47,841 nucleotides of DNA. Source: Aromatoleum evansii. Lineage in GTDB: Bacteria > Pseudomonadota > Gammaproteobacteria > Burkholderiales > Rhodocyclaceae. The DNA lies in the NCBI RefSeq assembly GCF_012910805.1, contig NZ_WTVK01000042.1, positions 1-47,841 on the forward strand, in the 5' to 3' direction. Shown in pieces: positions 19,324-28,735 of the stretch. The stretch's first letter is position 1. The number at the start of each line of letters is the position of its first letter. Made by a program: the position numbers and the translations under genes. Under the pieces are notes generated by a model, which saw only the letters and a list, made by a program, of their open reading frames with translations, was not told the DNA's origin and made no database searches.

Positions 19324-20796
19324 GTGGTGAGCCAGGGAGGTCGTGAGCCGCAGGAGCCGATCATTGCCCGGGCCGAGACGGCGCGCGCAATGGTCGGTGG
19401 CGGGGCGAATTACGCGAGGCTTTCCGAGTTGCTCGGTGAAATCAGGGCGCTGCAACGCGAACTGGCGACGCTCTCCCGAATGGAAGCGCTCGATGCTGCG
19501 AGTGACCGCCGCGTCCTTGGGCGCATCGACGATGCCGTCATCGCGTGCATCGGGCGCGTCCGCGAAACGCTCGCGACTCTTGAGGACACGCGCGACTGCC
19601 GCCCGCTGCTCCACGCGGTGCGCGACCTCGCCGGCGTTCTGCTGGATCGGCTCCAGCACAGCCTCGCCGCATGCGATGGAGAAGGCGAGGGCGCCAGGCA
19701 GGCCGATGGCGCTGACGCGCTCCGGTTGCGGCTAGTTCGAGCCGGTGCCGAGCGCGTGATATGGGAGCGATGCAGCGGAGGGCCGCCGCATCCCCATTTG
19801 TGGCGCTGGCTGGGGGACGCCTTCCTGCACGCGGTGCGCGAGGGCAACACCGTAATCGCAGGCCCGACGCTGGCGGCAAAGGGGGCGGAAGCGTCCGTTG
19901 AATTCCACTACGTTAGGGCGCTTGCCGCCTGCGCCGCGTCGCTCGATCTCCTTCCGGCGCCATTGCTGGGCGCCGTGGATCGATTGCTGCAACTGGCCGT
20001 GCCCGTCGTGAGATTCGAGTCCGCCGCCTTCCAGGAAGCAACCCATTGGGTTTCCCCGCAGGAGGGAAGTGCCCCATGCCGACTCGTCGGCCAGCCGGAG
20101 GCTGTGGTGGGGGCCTGGTTCCTGTCGCCCGGCCTTGCGCCGGAAATGTTCCGTGAAGCACACGATCGCGCCCTCGACGACGCACGACCCTCGGCCTCCC
20201 CGTCGGACGCAAGAACCGCGTCGCTGCGCGTTCAGGCACTGGATCATCTCGTGCGGCATTGGTCCGCGACCCAGCCGGTCAGGCGTCACCGGCGCCATGT
20301 GATCGAAGGGGTGCTTGCGGCTGTCGCCGGCATCGACGACCTGCGCAAAGTGTTCGCGGGCGAAAACGGGATTCGCAGGGAGGAATGGCGACTTCGGGAT
20401 CTCAGTCGTGGCGGGGTGGGGGCAATCGCTGCCAGCGGCTCGGTCAGCATTGGCCAGCTCGTCGGGATTCATCCGGTCGACGGGGAGGGGTGGCAGCTTG
20501 CCCTGGTACGGCGATCCTGGGCCCAGGACGACGACAGTGCGCACGTGGGGCTGGAGATCCTGTCGCGCGGACCGAGTCTCGCCCATGTCGACGACGGGCG
20601 CCGGCCCGCGGACGTGCTGCTGTGCGACCCGTTGCGGCGCGGTGAGGCCGTGCGGGTGATCGCACCTCCACGTGCGTTCGGCGCCCCGGATCTGCCTCTC
20701 TTTGTCACGGGCAATGGCGGTGTGCAGAAACTCAAACCCCTCGATGCCTGCTACGCGGGCGAAGGATTCGAGCTGCGTGTCTATCAGGTCCTCTGA
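19324..20796 (+). CDS. uncharacterised protein with PilZ-like C-terminal region
   Basis: A 490-residue cytosolic protein without signal peptide or membrane segments. I do not recognise the N-terminal 300 residues, which are mostly predicted helical. The C-terminal part reads WRLRDLSRGGVGAIA, then GQLVGI, WQLALVRR and VGLEILSRG; this matches the beta-barrel pattern of PilZ c-di-GMP receptor domains. A basic stretch (VRRHRRHVIEG, about 60 residues earlier) could supply the RxxxR part. PilZ is therefore an inference from pattern only. The start is GTG at 19324 or GTG at 19327; CGGAG lies about 8 nt upstream. Confidence 0.7.
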   Translation: MVSQGGREPQEPIIARAETARAMVGGGANYARLSELLGEIRALQRELATLSRMEALDAASDRRVLGRIDDAVIACIGRVRETLATLEDTRDCRPLLHAVRDLAGVLLDRLQHSLAACDGEGEGARQADGADALRLRLVRAGAERVIWERCSGGPPHPHLWRWLGDAFLHAVREGNTVIAGPTLAAKGAEASVEFHYVRALAACAASLDLLPAPLLGAVDRLLQLAVPVVRFESAAFQEATHWVSPQEGSAPCRLVGQPEAVVGAWFLSPGLAPEMFREAHDRALDDARPSASPSDARTASLRVQALDHLVRHWSATQPVRRHRRHVIEGVLAAVAGIDDLRKVFAGENGIRREEWRLRDLSRGGVGAIAASGSVSIGQLVGIHPVDGEGWQLALVRRSWAQDDDSAHVGLEILSRGPSLAHVDDGRRPADVLLCDPLRRGEAVRVIAPPRAFGAPDLPLFVTGNGGVQKLKPLDACYAGEGFELRVYQVL

Positions 20797-20954
20797 TGGT
20801 GTCGCACGAGCGCCACCGACGTGCCGCCTGAAGGGAATGTTCGTCGCAGCCATCAGCGTGCAGGCGAGATCGACGCGCGGCGCGATGCCCATTAAACTCG
20901 GACTGTTCCCCCGACAGACAAACGCATCGCAAACCTGCGACGACAGGTGAGGCC

Positions 20955-22121
20955 ATGAGCATCCCCGAAAAAATCCGGCAGTGCCATCCTGGGTTGACCG
21001 CGCTGCGGCGCGACATCCACGCGCATCCCGAACTCGCATTCGAAGAGCACCGCACCGCGGAGCTCGTCGCTCGCCGCCTGGAGGCCTTGGGTATCGAGGT
21101 GCATCGCGGCCTGGGCGGCACCGGGGTCGTCGGCGTGCTCAAGGCCGGACGCAGCCTGCGTGCCATCGGCCTGCGTGCCGACATGGATGCGCTGCCGATC
21201 CAGGAACGCAACGACTTCGCCCACGTATCGCAACACGCCGGCTGCATGCATGCCTGCGGCCACGACGGCCACACGACGATGCTGCTCGGTGCCGCCGAGG
21301 TGCTCGCAGCGCACCCCGACTTCGACGGGACCGCTTATTTCATCTTCCAGCCGGCGGAAGAGGGCGAGGGCGGCGCCGATTCGATGGTCGACGACGGCCT
21401 GTTCGAACGTTTCCCCATGGCCTCCATCTTTGGCATGCACAACTGGCCCGGCCTCCCCGCCGGCCACTTCGCCGTGCATGACGGGCCCGTGATGGCGAGC
21501 GCCGACCGCTTCGACATCGAGATCCGCGGCCAGGGCGCACATGGTGCGATGCCGCACCTCGGTACGGATTCCATCATCGCCGGTGCCGCGCTGGTGCAGG
21601 CGCTTCAAACCGTCGTCAGCCGCACCCTCGACCCCCTCGATTCGGCTGTCGTGTCCGTGACGCAGTTCCATGCCGGCGAAGCGTACAACGTCATCCCGGA
21701 TCGGGCGAAGCTGTGTGGCACTGTGCGCGCCTTCGGCGCTGCCGTGCAGGACCGCATCGAGGCGGCCATCGCGCGTATCGGCCAGGGTGTGGCCGCGAGC
21801 CACGGCGTCAATGTCGAGGTCGATTATCGCCGCGGCTACCCGCCGACGATCAACACTTCCGATGAGGCCGCGCTCTGTGCCGCGGTGGCGGGCAGCCTCC
21901 CCGGGGCGAGCGTCCTGACCGACCTGCCTCCAAGCATGGGGGCCGAAGACTTTGCCTTCTACCTGCGTCACAAGCCGGGTTGCTATGTCTGGATAGGCAA
22001 CGGTCCCGGCGAGGGCGGATGCACGCTGCACAATCCGCACTACGATTTCAACGACGCCATCATTCCGTTCGGCGTCGCCTACTGGGTCGAACTCGTAAGG
22101 CGCCTGCTGCCCAAGGCCTGA
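20955..22121 (+). CDS. M20 family amidohydrolase (hippurate hydrolase/IAA-amino acid hydrolase type)
   Basis: A 388-residue metal-dependent amidase of the peptidase M20D group, which removes acyl groups from amino acids or hydrolyses similar amides. Metal-site motifs are clear: HACGHDGH (about residue 100), QPAEEGEGG and MHNWPGLPAG. A late MGAEDFAFY supplies the last ligand region. The dimerisation domain lies between about 185 and 295. The ATG follows GTGAGG. The next gene starts 31 nt downstream, so the two may be co-transcribed, but there is no obvious functional link. Confidence 0.9.
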   Translation: MSIPEKIRQCHPGLTALRRDIHAHPELAFEEHRTAELVARRLEALGIEVHRGLGGTGVVGVLKAGRSLRAIGLRADMDALPIQERNDFAHVSQHAGCMHACGHDGHTTMLLGAAEVLAAHPDFDGTAYFIFQPAEEGEGGADSMVDDGLFERFPMASIFGMHNWPGLPAGHFAVHDGPVMASADRFDIEIRGQGAHGAMPHLGTDSIIAGAALVQALQTVVSRTLDPLDSAVVSVTQFHAGEAYNVIPDRAKLCGTVRAFGAAVQDRIEAAIARIGQGVAASHGVNVEVDYRRGYPPTINTSDEAALCAAVAGSLPGASVLTDLPPSMGAEDFAFYLRHKPGCYVWIGNGPGEGGCTLHNPHYDFNDAIIPFGVAYWVELVRRLLPKA

Positions 22122-22152
22122 ACCTTTGGCGGCAGGCGCCGTCAACCCGCGC

Positions 22153-24648
22153 ATGAATACCTTACGCCTCGCCCTGCGCATGATGATGCGCGACCTACGG
22201 GCGGGGGAGCTCCATCTGCTGGGACTTGCCATCGTGATTGCGGTGGCCTGCCTGACTAGCGTGGGCTTCCTCGCCGACCGTGTCGGCCGCGGACTCGATC
22301 GCGAAGCGAACCAGTTGTTGGGCGGCGATCTGCTGCTGAGGGCCGATCACCCGTGGGACGACAGTTATCGCAGCGAGGCAGGGCGCCTGGGGCTGAGGCA
22401 TACCGGCACCGTGCTGTTCACCAGCATGGTAAGCACCGGCACCGCGGCGCAACTGGCTGGCGTGAAGGTCGTAGGCGCAGGCTATCCACTGCGCGGCCAC
22501 ATCCGGATCGCGACGGAGCCCACCCGCGGCGACGCCATCGCCGATCACATCCCTGCACGCGGCGAGGTCTGGCTCGACGAGCGCCTGCAGGCGGCACTCG
22601 GCGTAGCGGTCGGCGATCGCGTTGGGCTGGGGCGCCTGGAGTTCAGGGTCGGTGCGACCGTCACCTTCGAGTCCGACCGCGGGGCCAATTTCTTCAGCCT
22701 GCTTCCCCGAGCGATTTTCAACGTCGAAGATCTTGCCGAGTCGGGCCTGCTGATTCAGGGTAGCCGGGCTACGTGGCGATTGCATGTCGCCGGCGAGCCC
22801 GACGCTGTCGCTGCATTCGAGCGCTGGGCGAAAGCCCGGCTGGGGCGCGGCGAGACGCTCGAAAGCATCGAGAATGCGCGGCCCGAAGTACGCAATGCCC
22901 TCGATCAGGCGCAACGGTTCCTGCGTCTGGCGGCGCTGCTGACTGTGATTCTCGCCGCCGTTGCGATCGGGATTTCCGCCCGCCGTTTCATGCAGAGACA
23001 CCTTGATGCCTGCGCGGTGATGCGTTGCCTGGGGGCCAGGCAGACGCAGGTCGTCTCGATCGTCGTGGGAGAATTCGCCTTGTTCGGACTGGCCGCAGCG
23101 GCGCTGGGGGCTCTGCTCGGTTGGGCAGTGCAACTGGGGCTTGCACGGATCCTCGTCCAGATCATGAACACCCCCCTGCCTCCGCCCTCGTTCTTGCCAT
23201 TCGCTCACGGGATCGCTGTCGGTGTGGTGCTGCTTGTTGGATTCGTGCTTCCCCAGCTCCTGCGCCTCGGGCGCGTCTCGACTCTTCGTGTTCTCCGACG
23301 CGAGATCGTGCTGGTGGAAGGACGCAGTGCTTCCGCGTGGGCGGCGGGAACCCTGGCCTTGCTGGCCCTCGTGTTCTGGATAGCCGGCGACCTGCGGCTC
23401 GGTATCCAGGTTGCGGGCGGCTTCGTTATTGCCCTTGTCCTGTACGCCGTCGCCGCCGCGGGCTGCCTGCACCTGCTCGGGCGCATGAGGGGCGCCACAT
23501 CGCTCGGCGGAAACGGCTGGCGCTATGGCATCGCCTCCCTCGTGCGCAGGACCGGCGCGAGCGTCATTCAGATCGTCGCGCTTGGCGTGGGTATGACGAC
23601 CCTGTTGCTGCTCAGCATCGTGCGCGCCGACCTGCTCGACGACTGGCGTGCGCTGACCCCGCCCGACGCACCCAATCGTTTCGTGATCAACATCCAGCCG
23701 GATCAGCGTGAAGCATTGTCGGCGGCGTTTCTCGCCCGAGGACTGCAGGACCCGGATATCCGCCCGATGATTCGTGGTCGACTGGAGTCGATCAACGGAA
23801 AATCGGTTCGACCGGAGGACTATGAAAACGAGCGCACACGGCGCCTGGCGGAACGGGAGTTCAATCTCAGCTATGGAAGCCGGCTGCCGGACGGGAACGT
23901 TGTTGTCGGCGGGCGCTGGCATGGGACGGATACAGCTGCGCAGTTCTCGGTCGAGCGCGGTTTGGCGGAGACGTTCTCCCTGAAGGTGGGCGACCGCGTG
24001 CGCTTCAACGTCGCCGGGCGCCTGGTCGAGGCTCCCATCACGAGCATCCGGGATCTCAAGTGGGATTCGATGCGCGTGAATTTCTTCTTCATCGCATCGC
24101 CTGGGCTGCTGGAGGGCGACCCGGCAAGCCTCATCACCAGCTTCCGCTTGTCTCCGGGTGACCAAGGATTCCCGACCGACCTGGTCAGGCAATTCCCGAA
24201 TCTGTCGGTCATCGACATCGATGCGGTGATCGCCCAGATGCGTGCGATGACTGACAAGCTGATCGTCATCGTCGAGAGCGTTTTCGCGTTCGCGCTCTTG
24301 TCGGGCTTCCTCGTGCTGTTCTCGGCGCTGCAGTCGACGCATGACGAGCGTGATTACGAGCTTGGAATGCTGCGAACCTTGGGGGCCCGCAACGCGCAAT
24401 TGCGCAGGGCGCTCGTGACAGAGTTCGTCGTGCTTGCCGGGCTCGCCTGCGGGCTCGCCGGAGGCGGGGCTGCCACCCTTGGGTGGATCCTCGCGCGCTA
24501 CGGATTTGGCATGGTTTACGTGCCCGACCTCGGCCCGCTGATGGGCGCCATGCTTGCCGGAGTCTTTGCAGTGGTCACTGCGGGATGGTTGGGTACTCGA
24601 AACCTGCTCGGACGAGCGCCCAACGAAAGTCTGCGGCGCCTGGCATGA
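22153..24648 (+). CDS. FtsX-like ABC transporter permease (YbbP type)
   Basis: An inner-membrane permease of 831 residues. It has an N-terminal TM helix, a large periplasmic domain, a block of TM helices (about 265-400), another periplasmic region and three terminal TM helices. This duplicated FtsX/MacB layout is typical of the YbbP family, which normally pairs with an ATPase (YbbA) next door. No ATPase gene is in this neighbourhood, so the partner must be elsewhere. The start at 22153 (MNTLRLALRMMMRD) is preferred; an upstream TTG at 22126 is also in frame but has a poor ribosome site. Confidence 0.85.
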   Translation: MNTLRLALRMMMRDLRAGELHLLGLAIVIAVACLTSVGFLADRVGRGLDREANQLLGGDLLLRADHPWDDSYRSEAGRLGLRHTGTVLFTSMVSTGTAAQLAGVKVVGAGYPLRGHIRIATEPTRGDAIADHIPARGEVWLDERLQAALGVAVGDRVGLGRLEFRVGATVTFESDRGANFFSLLPRAIFNVEDLAESGLLIQGSRATWRLHVAGEPDAVAAFERWAKARLGRGETLESIENARPEVRNALDQAQRFLRLAALLTVILAAVAIGISARRFMQRHLDACAVMRCLGARQTQVVSIVVGEFALFGLAAAALGALLGWAVQLGLARILVQIMNTPLPPPSFLPFAHGIAVGVVLLVGFVLPQLLRLGRVSTLRVLRREIVLVEGRSASAWAAGTLALLALVFWIAGDLRLGIQVAGGFVIALVLYAVAAAGCLHLLGRMRGATSLGGNGWRYGIASLVRRTGASVIQIVALGVGMTTLLLLSIVRADLLDDWRALTPPDAPNRFVINIQPDQREALSAAFLARGLQDPDIRPMIRGRLESINGKSVRPEDYENERTRRLAEREFNLSYGSRLPDGNVVVGGRWHGTDTAAQFSVERGLAETFSLKVGDRVRFNVAGRLVEAPITSIRDLKWDSMRVNFFFIASPGLLEGDPASLITSFRLSPGDQGFPTDLVRQFPNLSVIDIDAVIAQMRAMTDKLIVIVESVFAFALLSGFLVLFSALQSTHDERDYELGMLRTLGARNAQLRRALVTEFVVLAGLACGLAGGGAATLGWILARYGFGMVYVPDLGPLMGAMLAGVFAVVTAGWLGTRNLLGRAPNESLRRLA

Positions 24649-24721
24649 CCAGGAGGCGCAACATTTCGATAAAGATGTTTCTCAATTCAAAGACAATGTT
24701 ACGTAAATGGTTTCTAAAAAC

Positions 24722-24754
24722 GAGAAAGGCGCCTTTCGGCGCCTTCTCTATTTT
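24722..24754 (+). terminator. rho-independent terminator after permease gene
   Basis: GAGAAAGGCGCC, a TTTC loop and GGCGCCTTCTC form a stem with one bulge, followed by TATTTT. It lies between the convergent permease and pentahaem cytochrome genes. Confidence 0.8.
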
Positions 24755-24772
24755 GATCCCGGAGATGACTGG

Positions 24773-25663
24773 TTACTTCACGTGACAGGTCAGGCAGATC
24801 TGACTGCCATCCACCGAGACGCGCAGGAAGGTGGGGAGGAACTTTGCGGTCGCTCCCGGCACGCCATGAGGGTCATGGCAGGACGCGCATTCGACTTCGA
24901 AACCTTGCCCCGAGTCATAGAAGCGCAATTCATTCTTGTCCGGACGGTTATCGCCATCGGTGTCAAAGAAGCGCACGTTCTGATACGTGCCGGAGGGGAC
25001 ATTCCATTCCGCGCCGGTGGGCAGTTTCACGCCCACGGGGTGATCGTTGCGGAGGTCGGTGCCGAGTGCATACGCGCTAAAGTCCTGCGCGCCGCCTTGG
25101 CCGCTTGGTGAATGGCAGCTCAAGCATTCGGTGTTGTTGTCCTTAAGCGCGTAGTGGTCGAATGCGTCGTCGGTGGTGCTCCAGGCATCGAGGAGGGTCT
25201 TCGTGGTCGCGGCGTCGGGGTTCAGCGCGAGTGCCGCGTTGTACTTGCCGCTGCCTGGCATGTTGATGATCGAGTCAACCGCCGTCTGGCCGTCATGACA
25301 GGACAGACAGGTCAGTGAGCTGGGGCCCGGCTGCGTCGCATCCTGGGACAGCGACAGCTGGCTGTAGAGGGTGTAGGTGGTGGTGCGGACCGTGCGGTTC
25401 CAGAGGGGGGCCTTGATATTCTGGTTGGCCCCGTGAGGCGTGTGGCAATAGACGCACACTTGCTCGTAGTTGTTACGAACGGCATCCATTTGCGTGCCGG
25501 TCGGGCCTCCGCCGGCGGTCTGACGCTGCGTCAGGTTATGCCGGGTATTGCCGATCGTGCCTTGCTGCAGGAACTCGGAATCCGAGCGTGTCCCCGACCA
25601 TGCAACATCAGAGGCAAGCACGCCGATCGTGACGATGGTTGCAGTGGCGATTTTGTTTAGCAT
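24773..25663 (-). CDS. periplasmic pentahaem c-type cytochrome (paired CxxCH type)
   Basis: A 296-residue secreted protein with a signal peptide (ends near VAWSG) and five CxxCH motifs: CVYCH, CLSCH, CLSCH, CASCH and CLTCH. The CxxCHxPHG form of two of them is typical of doubled-CXXCH/cytochrome c3-like multihaem proteins of respiratory and extracellular electron transfer systems. The last haem motif is almost at the C-terminus (CLTCHVK). The NHL-propeller lipoprotein gene lies 89 nt upstream on the same strand, and the two probably form one transcription unit. Confidence 0.9.
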   Translation of the reverse strand: MLNKIATATIVTIGVLASDVAWSGTRSDSEFLQQGTIGNTRHNLTQRQTAGGGPTGTQMDAVRNNYEQVCVYCHTPHGANQNIKAPLWNRTVRTTTYTLYSQLSLSQDATQPGPSSLTCLSCHDGQTAVDSIINMPGSGKYNAALALNPDAATTKTLLDAWSTTDDAFDHYALKDNNTECLSCHSPSGQGGAQDFSAYALGTDLRNDHPVGVKLPTGAEWNVPSGTYQNVRFFDTDGDNRPDKNELRFYDSGQGFEVECASCHDPHGVPGATAKFLPTFLRVSVDGSQICLTCHVK

Positions 25664-25752
25664 GATGTGGATGTGGTTGTTTGTTTGTATGGGCGCGGAT
25701 ATGCAATAAAGATGCCAGTGTGGCGGCGCGCCTGATTATGCTTGATGAGTGT

Positions 25753-26913
25753 TCAGGGGGCTCGCCCCGCGGCGCCTGCCCGCCCCGATGCGCCCGTGAC
25801 CGAGCCAGTCCCGGCCGGACGGAAGACTTCGACCTTGAGGTGGTACTGATCCGCAACATACAGCCGTCCGGTCTCGTCTACCGTGATGGCGCCGATCAGT
25901 GCGTATTGACCGGGGAGGTTCGCTATCCCGGCCTTGCCGACCCACATGAGCAGGCTTCCGTCGGGTGTGAAGATCTGCACGTTGTTGAACGATGCATCGG
26001 AAACGTAGATGTTGCCTTCGGCGTCGCTCGTGATCCGGCGTGGCCGTGAGAAACTTCCTAGTCCGTTGCCGACCGACCCGAAACTCGAGAGGAACTTTCC
26101 CGTTTCGTCGAAGGACTGAATGCGGAAATTCCCGGAGTCGAGAATGTGCAGTGTGCCGTCTTCGGCGATGGTCGCGTCGAGGGGTATGTTCAACTGGCCC
26201 GGATCCGTGCCGCGAGGGCCGATTCTGAACAGCTCCTTGCCGTCCGGTGCGTAGGCGATGACCTTATGGTCGTCCACATCAACGCTGCCGCGGTCAACAA
26301 TGACTATCCGGGAGCCGTCGCGACTGACCGCCACTCCCGCTGGTTTTACCAGATCGCCTGGGTTGCCGACGGAGAACATGAACAGACCCAGCGAGTCGAA
26401 TACCATCACCTTTTTCGCGCTCGAATCAAGGACATACAGCCGGCTCTGGGCGTCGATCGCCATCGAGATCGGCGAGCGCGTCCGATTAGGCTCCCGCTGG
26501 CCGATCTGGAAGACCTTCCGGCGCGGCATGTCGAACACATAGATCGATGCGCTGTGCGGGTCGGCGACGTAAAGCCGCCCCTTTCGAGCCGCCAGGGCGG
26601 ACGGCTTGCGGTAAACGGGTTGCTCGGAGTTCTTGTCGTGCCCCGTGAGGATTCGCTTCAGACGGTCTTCGTCCGATTCGTCGCGTATGTCAGACTGGTT
26701 CCTGAGTTCCGCTTCGAAAACGAAACGGGGTTCCTCGGGGGGGGCCGGCCATGCCAGCTGATACTGCAGATCTTCTTCCGCCGATCCGGCAGGGGTCGAG
26801 CTGCAACCAGTGAGGCTCGTCAGCGAAACGAGGGCGCATAGCGCTACAGCAGTACTCAGGCCGCGGAAGAAGGAATTCGCTGGACGGGATTTGCGATGCA
26901 TGTGGCTGAACAT
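25753..26913 (-). CDS. NHL-repeat (six-bladed beta-propeller) lipoprotein
   Basis: A 386-residue envelope lipoprotein. The signal peptide ends in the lipobox LTGC followed by SS. After a short acidic segment it is built of repeated NHL-type blades (for example GRLYVADPHSASIYVFD, SRLYVLDSSAKKVMVFD, GTLHILDSGNFRIQSFD, GNIYVSDASFNNVQIF, GRLYVADQYHLKVEVF). Such propellers act as binding scaffolds. Association with a multihaem cytochrome suggests that it holds or presents the pentahaem protein at the outer membrane (inference). ATG at 26913 is used; ATG at 26901 is possible. Confidence 0.85.
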   Translation of the reverse strand: MFSHMHRKSRPANSFFRGLSTAVALCALVSLTSLTGCSSTPAGSAEEDLQYQLAWPAPPEEPRFVFEAELRNQSDIRDESDEDRLKRILTGHDKNSEQPVYRKPSALAARKGRLYVADPHSASIYVFDMPRRKVFQIGQREPNRTRSPISMAIDAQSRLYVLDSSAKKVMVFDSLGLFMFSVGNPGDLVKPAGVAVSRDGSRIVIVDRGSVDVDDHKVIAYAPDGKELFRIGPRGTDPGQLNIPLDATIAEDGTLHILDSGNFRIQSFDETGKFLSSFGSVGNGLGSFSRPRRITSDAEGNIYVSDASFNNVQIFTPDGSLLMWVGKAGIANLPGQYALIGAITVDETGRLYVADQYHLKVEVFRPAGTGSVTGASGRAGAAGRAP

Positions 26914-27015
26914 TCCGCACGAGCCCTACCCGCCGAATAGGGCGGGAGGAAGCGTTTGGGCATACCATTTCGGGATGCCCGGGAGTTCGCCATAAGCAGG
27001 AAGTGGGCCAGTAAC

Positions 27016-28092
27016 TCAGCCGCCGATATAGGACATCTCGATTTTTCGCAGTCCCGCCGTGTTGGCCGTGCGGATTTCGGAGTAGCGGTCCTCGCGGTTT
27101 TGCCAGACCGCTGCAATCGCGCGATCGAGCTCCGCATCGCCGCCTCCGGAGCGCAAGAGGGTGCGGAGGTCGTGGCCGCTCTGTGCAAAGAGGCAGGTGT
27201 AGAGCTTGCCCTCGGTCGACAGGCGGATGCGGGTACAGGTCGAGCAGAAGGCTTGTGTCACGGACGAGATGACTCCGATCTCGCCGCCGCCGTCGCGGTA
27301 ACGCCAGCGCTCGGCAACCTCGCCTGTGTAGTTCGGCTCGATCTGTTCGAGGGGGAACACCTGGTGAATCCGTTCTATGATCTCCCGCGACGGGACTACG
27401 GCACTCATCTCCCATCCGTTCGAACTGCCCACGTCCATGAACTCGATGAAGCGCAGGATGTGGCCGGTTCCGCGGAAATGGCGCGCCATGTCGATCACCC
27501 CGTGGTCGTTGACGCCGCGCTTGACGACCATGTTGACCTTGATGGGGCCGAATCCGGCATCTTCGGCTGCCGCGATGCCCTTGAGGACCGCCGCAACCGG
27601 GTAGTCGGCGTCGTTCATCTTGCGGAAGGTCGCGTCGTCGATCGCATCCAGGCTCACGGTGATGCGGTGCAGTCCGGCATCCCGCAATACGCCCGCCATC
27701 CTAGGTAGCAGCACCCCGTTGGTAGTCAGCGTGAGTTCGACGTCGGGGATCTCTGCCAGTTGGGCGATGAGGTTCTCGACATGCTTGCGCAGCAGGGGCT
27801 CGCCACCGGTGATGCGGATCTTGCGCACGCCGCGGGCGGCGAAGAGCCGGGCAATCCTGGTGATTTCCTCGAACGACAAGAGCTCCTTGCGTGCGAGGAA
27901 GGCGTGGTCGGCGCCGAACACTTCACGCGGCATGCAGTAGATGCAGCGGAAGTTGCAGCGGTCCGTGACCGAGATGCGCAGGTCGTGAACAGCGCGACCG
28001 CGCTTGTCCAATAGGGTGGTCCCGGCCGGAGGGGGCGCGTCGGTTGGGAGTGGTAGCTGCCCGCTGGCAGGATAGATCGGAATCGATTTCAT
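27016..28092 (-). CDS. moaA: GTP 3',8-cyclase (molybdenum cofactor biosynthesis protein A)
   Basis: Radical SAM enzyme for the first step of molybdopterin synthesis. The 358-residue form starts at [10 protein letters not shown]. It has the SAM-cluster motif CNFRCIYC, the C-terminal cluster site (CSTCTR, then CLF) and the required GG at the extreme C-terminus. The open frame continues upstream to 28377, but those residues do not look like the family, and 28092 gives a normal length. The Shine-Dalgarno sequence before 28092 is weak, so the exact start is not certain. Confidence 0.95.
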   Translation of the reverse strand: MKSIPIYPASGQLPLPTDAPPPAGTTLLDKRGRAVHDLRISVTDRCNFRCIYCMPREVFGADHAFLARKELLSFEEITRIARLFAARGVRKIRITGGEPLLRKHVENLIAQLAEIPDVELTLTTNGVLLPRMAGVLRDAGLHRITVSLDAIDDATFRKMNDADYPVAAVLKGIAAAEDAGFGPIKVNMVVKRGVNDHGVIDMARHFRGTGHILRFIEFMDVGSSNGWEMSAVVPSREIIERIHQVFPLEQIEPNYTGEVAERWRYRDGGGEIGVISSVTQAFCSTCTRIRLSTEGKLYTCLFAQSGHDLRTLLRSGGGDAELDRAIAAVWQNREDRYSEIRTANTAGLRKIEMSYIGG

Positions 28093-28360
28093 CGGATGAC
28101 TGGCTGAATGTGCCTCATGAGCTGCATGTTGCGGTAGTTGGGCAACCTGTGGCCGGGTGCGGTTGTCTATTTGGATGATAGTTAACAGCCCGTTCGGGCT
28201 GAAGGCAAGACCGGAAATCACTTCCCGCTCAATGCCGGGGTCGGTCCTTGTTGCCGGCAGCCTCCGTAGTTGGCACAGTAGCGTGTATCCGGGCCCGTTG
28301 ATATGAGCCAAAAGTATTAGCCTTCCGGCGATTGCATGTAGCCCTTTCGGGGGATTTGCC

Positions 28361-28642
28361 ATGACGACACGCGTCACAGAAACTTCGACCGAAAAGCTCT
28401 ACGAGCGTTTTCCTCATCTTCGCAAGATCGACGGGATGTGGGGGACGGCCGAGTGCCGCAAGTTCATCTTCCTGTTGATGACGGACACACGAGGCGGGAA
28501 GCGGCAGGGATTTCCGCCAGAGCATGCAGGGACGATCATGTCGCTCCTGATGGAGCATGACCGGCGCTTTCCTCAGTTCGAGAATGACGTTGCCCACCAC
28601 GACACGCGCTGGGGCGATCTCTCGCGTCGGGGGATTCGCTGA
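28361..28642 (+). CDS. small uncharacterised protein
   Basis: A 93-residue soluble protein that I do not recognise. It is rich in charged and aromatic residues ([20 protein letters not shown]) and has no signal peptide. GGGGGA lies about 8 nt before the ATG, which supports real translation. It is divergent from moaA (268 nt apart, no clear site seen between them) and sits 93 nt upstream of the Lon-like gene on the same strand, so it may share that promoter. Confidence 0.65.
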   Translation: MTTRVTETSTEKLYERFPHLRKIDGMWGTAECRKFIFLLMTDTRGGKRQGFPPEHAGTIMSLLMEHDRRFPQFENDVAHHDTRWGDLSRRGIR

Positions 28643-28735
28643 CCGCCCTTGCCGGAGGGGTAGGCGAGGGGATGGTGATGAGGCGTCGGGCGTCCGGACC
28701 CCCCGTTTTCATCGCAGCATCGGGAGAACAACAAG

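Noticed and set aside
22195-24399. Minus-strand open frame of 734 codons across the permease gene
   Set aside because: Antisense shadow; the plus strand encodes a clear membrane protein here.
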